Assembly (NCBI GenBank): GCA_937907425.1
Contig: CALCIE010000006.1
Coordinates: forward strand, 3,299-67,298
Direction of reading: 5' to 3'
Source of the DNA: ZC4RG42 sp003242425
Lineage (GTDB): Bacteria > Pseudomonadota > Gammaproteobacteria > Burkholderiales > SG8-39
Length of the DNA: 64,000 bases
In this document: positions 1 through 7,771 of the stretch, piece by piece
Numbering within the stretch: position 1 is the first letter of the stretch
Layout of the letters: the number at the start of each line of letters is the position of its first letter
Translations under genes and position numbers: made by a program
The notes under the pieces: generated by a model
What the model saw: the letters and a program-made list of their open reading frames with translations, nothing else
Told to the model about the DNA's origin: nothing
The model's database searches: none

Positions 1-39
1 ATTCGGTACAGTCTCCCGCTGCTTCGAGGGACTGCGACG

Positions 40-417
40 ATGTTGCGGATCCTGCATCTCGACTACGACGAGAACGAGATCGCGCGCCTGCGGGCGTACA
101 TGGCCGAGCGCCTGAAAGTCGAAATCGACTACGTGGGCGCGGCGGACGGCGAACGTTTCCATACCGCGATCGCGAACGGCCCCTACGATCTCATCCTCGG
201 CAGCAGCAATCTCCCGGACATCAGCGCCGCCACGCTGCTGCAACTGGCGCGAACCCACTGCCCGGACGCCGCCTTCGTCCTGCTGAGCGACAACCTGTCG
301 TCGACGGAGGTGTTGAACGGCGTGCGGCTGGGCGCCGACGACGTCGTCGGCCGCCGCGACCTGCACCGCCTGTTGCCGATCGTGCGGCGCGCCGCGAGCC
401 ACCGCGGCCGGCACTAG
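40..417 (+). CDS. Degenerate response-regulator receiver-like protein
   Basis: Encodes 125 aa with the beta-alpha alternation of a CheY-like receiver and no output domain. The N-terminal acidic pair (Asp8, Asp10) is present. The expected phospho-acceptor aspartate at about residue 55 is serine (context LILGSSNLPD), and the conserved lysine near the C-terminus appears as arginine (GRRD). It therefore probably cannot be phosphorylated in the usual way and may act as a pseudo-receiver or protein-interaction module. The start at 40 has a GAGGGA-like ribosome site just upstream. Its TAG stop overlaps the stop of the convergent YbaK gene (shared CTAG at 414-417). The family is clear; the role and partner are unknown. 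Any upstream partner lies outside the window. Confidence 0.75.
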   Translation: MLRILHLDYDENEIARLRAYMAERLKVEIDYVGAADGERFHTAIANGPYDLILGSSNLPDISAATLLQLARTHCPDAAFVLLSDNLSSTEVLNGVRLGADDVVGRRDLHRLLPIVRRAASHRGRH

Positions 418-926
418 TCCGAATCGTCGTCGTCCTCCCAGCCGGCCAGGACGAACTTCGGCTCGGCGAAATGATCGCGGCGGCCGCGCTCGCGCATCAT
501 CTGAATGAAGTCGCGGGTCTTCATGTGCACGAGCGTGCAATGGTCGCCGGCCTCGAAATAGAGATCGGGTTCCTCGGCGATGCTCTCGTCCCAGATGACT
601 TCCAGGCCGTAGGCGTTCGCGAGCGCCGGCACCGCGCCGGGCTCGCAGTCGGGGAAGTAGCGGGCGAATTCCTCTTCGGAGAGCAGCCGCATGACGCGGC
701 CGGTGTGCGCGTTGAGTTCGCCGAATTCCACGCGCCGCGAGGCCGGCAGCACGGCAACCACGCAACGCTCGCCGTCGTCGAGCACCACCGCCTTCACCAG
801 CCGGTCGGCCGGCACCTGCGACATGCGCGCGGTTTCCAGGCTGGTGGCGGAACGGTCGTGATACAGCAGATCGTAGGGAACGGTGTGCGAGCGGAAGAAC
901 GCTTCCAGGGTCGGCGCCATGCCCAT
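414..926 (-). CDS. YbaK/ProX-type aminoacyl-tRNA deacylase family protein
   Basis: Encodes 170 aa matching the YbaK/proline-tRNA-synthetase-associated domain. Family members hydrolyse mischarged tRNAs such as Cys-tRNA(Pro) or Ala-tRNA(Pro). The conserved lysine of the family is visible at residue 45 (RLVKAVVL), followed by the GELNAHTGR segment. The C-terminus ends in an acidic DDDDSD tail. Met1 and Met3 are both possible starts; a GGAGGC ribosome site (complement of 931-936) precedes them. A 24-bp perfect palindrome lies immediately upstream of that site. The gene follows a thioesterase gene on the same strand. Substrate specificity cannot be read from the sequence. Confidence 0.85.
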   Translation of the reverse strand: MGMAPTLEAFFRSHTVPYDLLYHDRSATSLETARMSQVPADRLVKAVVLDDGERCVVAVLPASRRVEFGELNAHTGRVMRLLSEEEFARYFPDCEPGAVPALANAYGLEVIWDESIAEEPDLYFEAGDHCTLVHMKTRDFIQMMRERGRRDHFAEPKFVLAGWEDDDDSD

Positions 927-937
927 GTGTGCCTCCT

Positions 938-961
938 ATACCGAAGCTCGAGCTTCGGTAT
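938..961. repeat. 24-bp perfect palindrome upstream of the YbaK gene
   Basis: The half-site ATACCGAAGCTC at 938-949 is followed directly by its exact reverse complement at 950-961, with no spacer. It lies between the thioesterase stop (1009) and the ribosome site of the YbaK gene (931-936). It could be an operator or an RNA hairpin. There is no adjacent T-run on either strand, so it is not a canonical terminator. Confidence 0.85.
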
Positions 962-1008
962 GGGCAAGGCATCGCGCGTGCCTGAGCGCGCGGACGGGCG
1001 AAACGGCT

Positions 1009-1428
1009 TCAATCCTGGCCGGACGCCTTGCCGGCGAGCTTGTCCGCCATGCGCTGGTCGAAGCGCCCGAGCTTGATGATCACGCGCTCGTGCATGCCGT
1101 CGCCGATGGGCTCGCGTTCGTCGCGCGCGGCGAGACGGAAGCGCAGCGTGCGGCCTTCCACTTCCACCAGCTCGGCCTCGGCCCAGACCCGCATGCCCAC
1201 CGGCGTCGCCGCGAAATGACGCACGTCAAGCCGCGTGCCGACGGTCTGGTAGCCGGCGGGCAGGTACGGCTCCACCGCGGCGAGCGCCGCCGCCTCGAAC
1301 ATGTTGATCATCACCGGCGTGGCGAGCACGCGCACCAGCCCGCTGCCCACGTGCGGCGCGGTGTGTTCGTTGCCGACGATGATGACGTTGCCGGCCTTCA
1401 GACCGGGCTTCAGGCCCGACAAATCCAT
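1009..1428 (-). CDS. FlK-like hotdog-fold thioesterase
   Basis: Encodes 139 aa with the hotdog-fold layout of the fluoroacetyl-CoA thioesterase-like family. An early NEHTAPHVGSG segment precedes the long helix (MFEAAALAAVEPYL), and a GTRLDVRHFAATP strand carries the His expected in the active site. Such proteins cleave small acyl-CoA thioesters in the cytoplasm. The start is supported by an AAGGGAG ribosome site (complement of 1436-1445). It is on the same strand as the YbaK gene and tex but is separated from both. The substrate is probably not fluoroacetyl-CoA; a housekeeping acyl-CoA scavenging role is inferred only. Confidence 0.8.
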   Translation of the reverse strand: MDLSGLKPGLKAGNVIIVGNEHTAPHVGSGLVRVLATPVMINMFEAAALAAVEPYLPAGYQTVGTRLDVRHFAATPVGMRVWAEAELVEVEGRTLRFRLAARDEREPIGDGMHERVIIKLGRFDQRMADKLAGKASGQD

Positions 1429-1508
1429 TCCCCGACTCCCTTCAATGTCAACGACACGATCTTAGCGAAGCGGCGCACGGCGCGCGATGAGTTCCATGGA
1501 TCGTGCGA

Positions 1509-3851
1509 TCAAGACGCCTTGCGCTGCAAGGCACGGGCGAGCGCGGCGGCGAGCGCCCCGCCCGGCGCCTCGCGCTCGCGCGGAGCGGGCTTGCGTCCGG
1601 CCGGGCGGGCACCGCCTTCCGTACGGGCGCCGGGCGTCTCGTCGAGGCGCATGCTGAGCGCGATGCGCTTGCGCGGCACGTCCACTTCCAGCACCTTGAC
1701 CCGCACGATATCGCCGGCCTTCACCACCTCGCGCGGATCTTTGACAAATTTGTGCGACATCATGGAGATATGCACCAGTCCGTCCTGGTGCACACCGATG
1801 TCGACGAAGGCGCCGAAGTTGGTGACGTTGGTCACCACGCCTTCCAGCACCATGCCGGGCTCCAGGTCGGTCAGTTCCTCCACGCCCTCCTTGAAGGCCG
1901 CGGTCTTGAACTCGGGGCGCGGATCGCGGCCGGGCTTCTCCAGTTCGCGCAGGATGTCGCGCACCGTCGGCAGGCCGAAGCGTTCGTCGGTATATCTGGC
2001 CGGGTCGATCTTCTTCAGCGTCTCGACGTCGCCCATGACCTCGCGCACCGAGCGCTTGATGTCGGCCAGGATGCGCTCCACGACCGGATAGGCCTCCGGG
2101 TGCACGGCCGAGGCGTCGAGCGGATTGTCGCCGTTCGGGATGCGCAGGAAGCCCGCCGCCTGTTCGAAGGTCTTCTCGCCCAGGCGCGGCACTTTCTTCA
2201 GCGCTTCGCGGTTGGGGAAGGGCCCGTGCTGGTCGCGGTAGCGCACGATCGCCTCGGCGAGCGAGGCCGTGAGCCCGGAAATGCGCGCGAGCAGCGGCGC
2301 CGAGGCGGTATTCACGTCCACGCCCACCGCATTCACGCAATCCTCCACCACGGCGTCGAGCGAGCGGGCGAGCTTGGTCTGGCTCACATCGTGCTGGTAC
2401 TGGCCCACGCCGATGGATTTGGGATCGATCTTCACCAGTTCGGCGAGCGGGTCCTGCAGACGCCGCGCGATGGAGACCGCGCCGCGCAGACTGACGTCCA
2501 GGTCCGGGAATTCCTTGGCCGCGTATTCGGAAGCCGAATAGACCGAAGCCCCCGCCTCCGAGACCACGACCTTGGTGAGCCGCAGCTCGGGATGGCGCTT
2601 GATGAGATCGGCGACGAGCTGGTCGGTCTCGCGCGAGGCGGTGCCGTTGCCGATGCTGACGAGCTCCACGCCGTGCTTGCGCGCCAGCGCCGCCAGCGCC
2701 GCGATCGAGCCGTCCCAGTCCTTGCGCGGCTCGTGCGGATAGATGGTGGCGGTTTCCAGCAGCTTGCCCGTGCCGTCCACGACCGCGACTTTCACGCCGG
2801 TGCGCACGCCCGGGTCCAGGCCCATGGTGACGCGCGGGCCCGCCGGCGCGGCGAGCAGCAGGTCGTGCAGGTTGCGCGCGAAGACGCGGATCGCCTCCTC
2901 CTCCGCCCGCTCGCGCAAGGCGTTGAACAGATCGCTCTCCAGTTGCCAGGAGAGCTTCACCTGCCAGGTCCAGCGCACGCACTGCAGCAGCCAAGCATCG
3001 GCGGCGCGGCCCTTGTCGGCGATGCCGAAGCGCGCGGCGATGCGGCGCTCGCAGGCGTTGAAAGGCGCAGCCGAGGGCTTCGCCGGCTGTTCCTCCAGCT
3101 CCTCCGGCAGCTTGAGCGCAAGGCGCAGCACTTCCTCCTTGCGGCCGCGGAACAGCGCCAGCGCGCGGTGCGAGGGAATGTCCTTGATCGGCTCGCTGTA
3201 CTGGAAGTAGTCACGGAACTTGGCGCCTTCCTGTTCCTTGCCTTCGATCACGGCGGACACCAGCACGCCGTGTTCGTGCAGGTGCTCGCGCAGCGCGCCG
3301 ACCAGCTCGGCGTCCTCGGCGAACTGTTCCATGAGGATCTGGCGCGCGCCTTCCAGCGCGGCCTTCACGTCCGGCACACCGGGGTTCTCGCCCTGCTCGG
3401 TGGTGAAGGCGGGCCTGAGGTATTTGGCCGCTTCCTCTTCCGGATTCAGCGTGGGATCGGCGAGCAGCGCCGCGGCCAGCGCGCCCAGGCCCGCCTCGCG
3501 GGCGATCTGCGCCTTGGTGCGGCGCTTGGGCTTGTAGGGCAGATAGAGATCTTCGAGACGCTGCTTGGTCTCCGCCGCCTCGATCTGCGCCTTCAGCTCG
3601 GGAGTGAGCTTGCCCTGTTCCTCGATACTCGCCAGCACGGCTGCGCGGCGTTCCTCCAGCTCGCGCAGATAACCGAGGCGCTCTTCCAGCGTGCGCAGCT
3701 GGGTGTCGTCGAGACCGCCCGTCACCTCCTTGCGGTAGCGGGCGATGAAGGGCACCGTCGCGCCCTCGTCGAGCAGCGCGACGGCGGCAGCGACCTGTTG
3801 GGGTTTGACGCCGAGCTCGGCGGCGATGCGTTGTTCGATGGAAGGAAGCAT
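1509..3851 (-). CDS. tex: Tex-family RNA-binding transcription accessory protein
   Basis: Encodes 780 aa, the usual Tex length, with the full domain order. The N-terminal helical region starts near MLPSIEQRIAAELG. A YqgF/RNase H-like domain follows near residue 330 (MGLDPGVRTGVKVAVVDG), then tandem helix-hairpin-helix motifs (PLLARISGLTASLAEAIV; KKVPRLGEKTFEQAAGFL). A C-terminal S1 domain begins near residue 650 (GMVLEGVVTNVTNFGAFVDIG). The tail is Arg/Ala rich and low complexity. Tex binds nucleic acid and associates with transcription elongation; its detailed function is debated. It is a single gene, divergent from the lipoprotein gene at 4004. No strong Shine-Dalgarno is visible at the start. 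Confidence 0.96.
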   Translation of the reverse strand: MLPSIEQRIAAELGVKPQQVAAAVALLDEGATVPFIARYRKEVTGGLDDTQLRTLEERLGYLRELEERRAAVLASIEEQGKLTPELKAQIEAAETKQRLEDLYLPYKPKRRTKAQIAREAGLGALAAALLADPTLNPEEEAAKYLRPAFTTEQGENPGVPDVKAALEGARQILMEQFAEDAELVGALREHLHEHGVLVSAVIEGKEQEGAKFRDYFQYSEPIKDIPSHRALALFRGRKEEVLRLALKLPEELEEQPAKPSAAPFNACERRIAARFGIADKGRAADAWLLQCVRWTWQVKLSWQLESDLFNALRERAEEEAIRVFARNLHDLLLAAPAGPRVTMGLDPGVRTGVKVAVVDGTGKLLETATIYPHEPRKDWDGSIAALAALARKHGVELVSIGNGTASRETDQLVADLIKRHPELRLTKVVVSEAGASVYSASEYAAKEFPDLDVSLRGAVSIARRLQDPLAELVKIDPKSIGVGQYQHDVSQTKLARSLDAVVEDCVNAVGVDVNTASAPLLARISGLTASLAEAIVRYRDQHGPFPNREALKKVPRLGEKTFEQAAGFLRIPNGDNPLDASAVHPEAYPVVERILADIKRSVREVMGDVETLKKIDPARYTDERFGLPTVRDILRELEKPGRDPRPEFKTAAFKEGVEELTDLEPGMVLEGVVTNVTNFGAFVDIGVHQDGLVHISMMSHKFVKDPREVVKAGDIVRVKVLEVDVPRKRIALSMRLDETPGARTEGGARPAGRKPAPREREAPGGALAAALARALQRKAS

Positions 3852-4003
3852 GGGTACTGCGTGGACTTGCGAAGCCGCGCACTATGCAGAATGGCACCGG
3901 ACGTGACAAGCTTGCGCGTGCGGCGAAATCGTGCTGCGCCGCAGCCAAAAACAAGAGCGCTTGGGGAGGACGAAGGATGGCGGCGACCGGAGGAACCGAC
4001 GCG

Positions 4004-4717
4004 ATGCGGCGCGCGCTGGTGCTGGCACTCGCCGCGCTGCCGCTTGCGGCATGTTCCACCGCCTCCCCGCCGCAGCGCCGAGGCGCGCCCGCCGAGCGCG
4101 AGTTCAAGGTCGCCGATCTCGCCAAAACCGACATCGACCAGGTGGTGGAGGCCCATCTCGACCACAGCATGGCGAGCCTGAAGCTCCTGATGGAGAAGCT
4201 CTACCGCCGCAACCCGCGCGAGCTGCAGAAAAGCCAGCTGCCGAGCGCGGAGGCGGCCATCACGCGCGCCTTCGATCCGGCCTTCAAGTGGCGTTTCCCG
4301 GAACTGGACAACCGGCGCGGCATCGAGCTGCTGCATCTCGCCTTCGCGCCCGACTACGGCGGCGACCGCGTGTTCGCCTTCATCGCCGGGCTGGGCGGCA
4401 TGCTCCACCAGGCCTACAACGAGCAGGAGGAGTTCTACCTCCTCGACCGGCTCGACCCGCAGAACCTCTACAACGCCGCGCGCAACATCGAGATCGCGGT
4501 GTGGAAGCTCTCCAACGCCCGCGACGAGCGCGGCAACCTGCTGCTGCTCAGCAACGAGGCGGGCCCCGAAGGCGCGAACCTCAGCTTCGAGCGCGAGTTC
4601 GGCAAGCTGATCGCCTATCAGGACATCCTGGCGCGCATCCTGGCGCAGCGTTCGCGGCGCACGCTGCGCTTCGTGGTGCAGAACGCGGCCGGGGCGATGT
4701 TCCTGCCCATCCGCTAG
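4004..4717 (+). CDS. Putative lipoprotein of unknown function
   Basis: Encodes 237 aa starting with a compact lipoprotein signal (MRRALVLALAALPLAACSTA) whose lipobox is LAAC, cysteine at residue 17. The start at 4004 gives the ideal signal length and has GGAGGA at 3989-3994. An in-frame ATG at 3977 also has a GGAGGA site but lengthens the signal. The mature part is mostly helical and charged, with segments such as DNRRGIELLHLAF and GLGGMLHQAYNEQEEFYLLDR. I do not recognise a catalytic motif. It is probably anchored in the outer or inner membrane facing the periplasm. It stands alone between divergent tex and the leuA leader. Confidence 0.85.
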   Translation: MRRALVLALAALPLAACSTASPPQRRGAPAEREFKVADLAKTDIDQVVEAHLDHSMASLKLLMEKLYRRNPRELQKSQLPSAEAAITRAFDPAFKWRFPELDNRRGIELLHLAFAPDYGGDRVFAFIAGLGGMLHQAYNEQEEFYLLDRLDPQNLYNAARNIEIAVWKLSNARDERGNLLLLSNEAGPEGANLSFEREFGKLIAYQDILARILAQRSRRTLRFVVQNAAGAMFLPIR

Positions 4718-4756
4718 CGCGGCGGCCGGCCCGGCGTGCGTGCGCCGCCCCTCAAC

Positions 4757-4785
4757 TTGACGCGCCGCAGCAGCGCCGGTACAGT
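4757..4785 (+). promoter_or_regulatory. Strong sigma-70 type promoter of the leuA leader
   Basis: TTGACG at 4757-4762 and TACAGT at 4780-4785 are separated by exactly 17 bp. Each hexamer matches the consensus at five or four positions. The expected transcript start near 4792 coincides with the ATG of the leucine-rich mini-ORF, which would make that ORF leaderless or nearly so. Confidence 0.7.
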
Positions 4786-4791
4786 GCCGGC

Positions 4792-4878
4792 ATGACTTCC
4801 TCTTTCCAGACCGCGTACTTCGTTCTAGGCGTCCTCTCCCTGACGCTCGGTCTGCTGCTGCGCCTCGCGCGCAGCTAA
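4792..4878 (+). CDS. Candidate 28-aa leucine-rich leader peptide upstream of leuA
   Basis: A short open frame (begins MTSSFQTAYFVLG, ends LRLARS) with 8 leucines in 28 residues, including three consecutive CTG codons and one CTA. It begins at the predicted transcript start of the leuA promoter and ends about 225 bp before leuA. Amino-acid-rich leader peptides control leu and ilv operons by attenuation in proteobacteria, so this is a plausible leucine sensor. Against this, no Shine-Dalgarno is visible, the hydrophobic run could equally be a small membrane peptide, and the downstream hairpin lacks a T-tract. Coding status is unproven. Confidence 0.4.
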   Translation: MTSSFQTAYFVLGVLSLTLGLLLRLARS

Positions 4879-4910
4879 ATCCTCCACTTCCCCCAATTCG
4901 AATTCATCCG

Positions 4911-4932
4911 CCGCCCGGCTCAAGGCCGGCGG
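4911..4932 (+). other. GC-rich hairpin in the leuA leader
   Basis: CCGCC + GGC pairs with GCC + GGCGG (8 bp, one bulged C at 4916) around a TCAAG loop. It lies 33 bp after the mini-ORF stop. No U-run follows, so it is not a standard intrinsic terminator. It could still be the pause or anti-structure of a leader switch. Confidence 0.45.
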
Positions 4933-4962
4933 GGCTTCCGTGATTCCCGTACGGAGACTGAC

Positions 4963-5109
4963 ATGACGAACCTGATTGCCGCGCTCTATTCCTTCGTTTC
5001 GCTGCGACTGCGGACCGGCTTGCGGGCCTCGAACCCGTGGCCGCCCGCACGCCTTGCCACCATCCGGCCGCATGTCGTCAAACGAACGCCAAGGAAGCCA
5101 TCATGTTGA
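4963..5109 (+). CDS. Possible 48-aa ORF translationally coupled to leuA
   Basis: An open frame of 48 codons starting MTNLIAALYSFVSLRLR, with a good GGAG ribosome site at 4953-4956. Its TGA (5107-5109) lies inside the first codons of leuA (ATG at 5103), the arrangement expected for translational coupling. The N-terminal third is leucine-rich and the rest is basic and proline-rich. I recognise no family. It may be a coupling or leader ORF rather than a functional protein. Confidence 0.35.
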   Translation: MTNLIAALYSFVSLRLRTGLRASNPWPPARLATIRPHVVKRTPRKPSC

Positions 5110-6779
5110 AAGATCCGTCGAAGAAATACCGCCCCTTCCCTCCGGTCGCGTTGCCTGACCGCACGTGGCCGAACAAGACCATCACCAAGGCACCGGTCTG
5201 GTGCTCCTCCGACCTGCGCGACGGCAATCAGGCGCTGATCGAGCCGATGAACGGCGAGCGCAAGCGCCGCATGTTCGACCTCCTGGTCCAGATCGGCTTC
5301 AAGGAAATCGAAGTCGCGTTTCCCTCGGCCTCGCAGACCGACTTCGATTTCGTACGCCACCTGATCGAAAGCGACGCCATCCCGGACGACGTCACCATCC
5401 AGGTGCTGACACAGGCGCGTGAAGACCTCATCCGCCGCACCTTCGAATCGCTGCGCGGCGCCAAGCGCGCCATCGTGCACGTGTACAACGCCACCTCGCC
5501 GGTGTTCCGCCGGGTGGTGTTCAACACCGACGTGGCGGGGGTGAAGGACATCGCGGTGCGGCACGCGCGCCTGATCAAGGAACTGGCGGCGCAGCACCCC
5601 GAGACCGAGTGGCGCTTCGAGTACAGTCCCGAGACCTTCACCGCGACCGAGCTGGAAGTCTCGCTCGACATCTGCAACGCGGTGCTGGACGTGTGGGAGC
5701 CCACCCCCGACCGCAAGGCGATCATCAACCTGCCGGCGACGGTGGAAGTGGCCACGCCCAACGTCTACGCCGACCAGGTCGAGTGGTTGTGCCGCCACAT
5801 CAAGTACCGCGACAGCGTGGTGATCAGCCTGCATCCGCACAACGACCGCGGCAGCAGCATCGCGGCAGCCGAACTGGGCCTGATGGCGGGCGCCGACCGC
5901 GTCGAGGGCTGTCTGTTCGGCAACGGCGAGCGCACCGGCAACGTGGACCTCGTCACCCTGGCGCTCAACCTCTACACCCAGGGCATCGATCCGCAACTGG
6001 ATTTCTCCGACATCAACACCGTGGCGCGCACCGTGGAGCACTGCAACCAGCTTCCCATCCATCCGCGCCATCCCTACGTCGGCGACCTGGTGTTCACCGC
6101 CTTTTCCGGCTCGCACCAGGACGCGATCAAGAAAGGCTTCGCGGCGCAGAAGCCCGACGCGTACTGGGAAGTGCCCTATCTCCCCCTCGATCCGGCGGAC
6201 GTGGGCCGCACCTACGAGTCGGTGATCCGAGTGAACAGCCAGTCGGGCAAGGGCGGCATCGCCTTCCTGCTCGAACGCGACTACGGCCTGGTGCTGCCGC
6301 GCCGCCTGCAGATCGAGTTCAGCCGCGTGGTGCAGGAAGTGACCGACGCCACCGGCAAGGAGCTCTCTTCGGCCGAGATCTGGGACATCTTCCGCCAGAC
6401 CTACCTCGAAGCGGAGACCCCCTACGCCTACGTGTCGCACCAGAGCATCAGCGAGGGCGAAGGTCGCGGCATCGTGGCGACGGTGAAGGTGGACGGCGTG
6501 GAGCGCACGCTGCGCGGCGCGGGCAACGGCCCCATCGACGCCTTCGTGCACGCGCTGGGGCTCAGCTTCACCATCCAGCACTTCGAGGAACGCTCGCTCG
6601 GCACAGGCAGCGACGCCAAGGCGGTCGCCTACGTGGAAATCGCCGGCCCCGGCATCCAGGGCTCGCTGCACGGCGTGGGCATGCACGCCGACATCGTCAC
6701 GGCTTCGCTGAAGGCGGTGGTGTCGGCGGTCAACCGCGCCCTGAAGGAAAGCAAGGCCGCTCAGCGTAACGTCGCCTGA
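5103..6779 (+). CDS. leuA: 2-isopropylmalate synthase, long type
   Basis: Encodes 558 aa catalysing the first committed step of leucine synthesis, condensing acetyl-CoA with 2-oxoisovalerate. The catalytic domain carries SSDLRDGNQAL near residue 40 and HPHNDRG near residue 243 (metal ligands), followed by GNGERTGNVD. The C-terminal LeuA dimer/allosteric domain (GVERTLRGAGNGPIDAF onward) is complete, so leucine feedback is expected. The length fits the long form seen in actinobacteria and many betaproteobacteria rather than the ~515-aa enterobacterial form. The start at 5103 is fixed by AAGGAAG at 5091-5097. It is a single gene preceded by a leader with promoter and mini-ORFs, and followed by a strong terminator. 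Confidence 0.96.
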   Translation: MLKDPSKKYRPFPPVALPDRTWPNKTITKAPVWCSSDLRDGNQALIEPMNGERKRRMFDLLVQIGFKEIEVAFPSASQTDFDFVRHLIESDAIPDDVTIQVLTQAREDLIRRTFESLRGAKRAIVHVYNATSPVFRRVVFNTDVAGVKDIAVRHARLIKELAAQHPETEWRFEYSPETFTATELEVSLDICNAVLDVWEPTPDRKAIINLPATVEVATPNVYADQVEWLCRHIKYRDSVVISLHPHNDRGSSIAAAELGLMAGADRVEGCLFGNGERTGNVDLVTLALNLYTQGIDPQLDFSDINTVARTVEHCNQLPIHPRHPYVGDLVFTAFSGSHQDAIKKGFAAQKPDAYWEVPYLPLDPADVGRTYESVIRVNSQSGKGGIAFLLERDYGLVLPRRLQIEFSRVVQEVTDATGKELSSAEIWDIFRQTYLEAETPYAYVSHQSISEGEGRGIVATVKVDGVERTLRGAGNGPIDAFVHALGLSFTIQHFEERSLGTGSDAKAVAYVEIAGPGIQGSLHGVGMHADIVTASLKAVVSAVNRALKESKAAQRNVA

Positions 6780-6799
6780 CGACGCAGCACCCTCCCCGA

Positions 6800-6832
6800 G
6801 ACGAGGGCCGCGCAACGCGGCCTTCGTCGTTT
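6800..6832 (+). terminator. Intrinsic terminator of leuA
   Basis: GGCCGCG-CAA-CGCGGCC at 6806-6822, with the stem extended outward by ACGAG/TTCGT pairing and a T-rich tail ending at 6832. Confidence 0.85.
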
Positions 6833-6898
6833 ACGGGCGGCGCAAGGCCCGGCTCTCGGTACAATCCCCAGCGCTCATCCGGGCACGAGGAGAGGTAC

Positions 6899-7771
6899 AT
6901 GAAACGGCTGGTCCTGTTCATCGCCACCAATATCGCGGTCGTCGTCGTCCTGTCGATCACGCTGCGGCTGCTCGGCGTGGATCGCTATCTGACGGCGCAG
7001 GGCATCGACTACGGCGCCCTGCTGGTGTTTTCCGCTGTGGTGGGTTTCACCGGGGCGATCATTTCGCTGCTGCTGTCCAAGCCCATGGCCAAGTGGACCA
7101 CGCGCGCCCAGGTCATCGACGGCAGCGAAAGCGCCGAGACGCGCTGGCTGGTCGATACGGTGCGGCGGCTCGCCGACCGCGCCGGCATCCGCATGCCCGA
7201 AGTGGCGATCTACGACGGCGCGCCCAACGCCTTCGCCACCGGCGCGTTCAGGAACTCGGCCCTGGTCGCCGTCTCCACCGGGCTGCTGCGCAGCATGAAC
7301 CGCGAGGAAGTGGAGGCGGTGCTCGGGCACGAGATCGCCCATGTGGCGAACGGCGACATGGTGACGCTCACGCTTATCCAGGGCGTGGTGAACACCTTCG
7401 TGGTGTTCTTCGCCCGCATCGTCGGTCACATCGTGGACAAGGCGGTGTTCCGCACCGAGCGCGGCGTCGGGCCCGGCTTCTACATCACCGTGATCGTGTG
7501 CGAGATCGTGTTCGGCCTGCTCGCCTCGATCATCGTCATGTGGTTCTCCCGCCGGCGCGAGTTCCGCGCCGACCGCGGCTCGGCCGAACTGCTGGGCTCG
7601 CCGCAGCCCATGATCGCGGCGCTGCGCCGTCTGGGCGGCATCGAACAGGCCGATCTGCCGGAATCGATCCGCGCGCTGGGCATCAACGACCGTCCGGGCT
7701 GGATGGCGCTGTTCTCCAGCCACCCGCCCATCGAAGCGCGCATCGCCGCGCTGCAGCAGTCCCGCGGCTAA
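6899..7771 (+). CDS. htpX: Membrane-bound zinc metalloprotease HtpX
   Basis: Encodes 290 aa, an M48-family protease of inner-membrane quality control that cleaves misfolded membrane proteins. Two N-terminal transmembrane segments lie within about residues 3-60. The zinc motif HEIAH is near residue 143, the further ligand Glu sits in the EFRADRGSAELLG stretch near residue 222, and two more hydrophobic segments lie between them. The start at 6899 has a GAGGAGAGG ribosome site. A TACAAT -10-like hexamer sits at 6860-6865 with no clear -35 partner. The gene is single; the next gene converges on it, with its stop overlapping the htpX stop region by a few bases. Confidence 0.95.
   Translation: MKRLVLFIATNIAVVVVLSITLRLLGVDRYLTAQGIDYGALLVFSAVVGFTGAIISLLLSKPMAKWTTRAQVIDGSESAETRWLVDTVRRLADRAGIRMPEVAIYDGAPNAFATGAFRNSALVAVSTGLLRSMNREEVEAVLGHEIAHVANGDMVTLTLIQGVVNTFVVFFARIVGHIVDKAVFRTERGVGPGFYITVIVCEIVFGLLASIIVMWFSRRREFRADRGSAELLGSPQPMIAALRRLGGIEQADLPESIRALGINDRPGWMALFSSHPPIEARIAALQQSRG

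Noticed and set aside
4986..6815. Open frame of 609 codons opposite leuA
   Set aside because: leuA motifs and ribosome site are clear on the plus strand. The antisense product is a His/Val/Arg-rich shadow.
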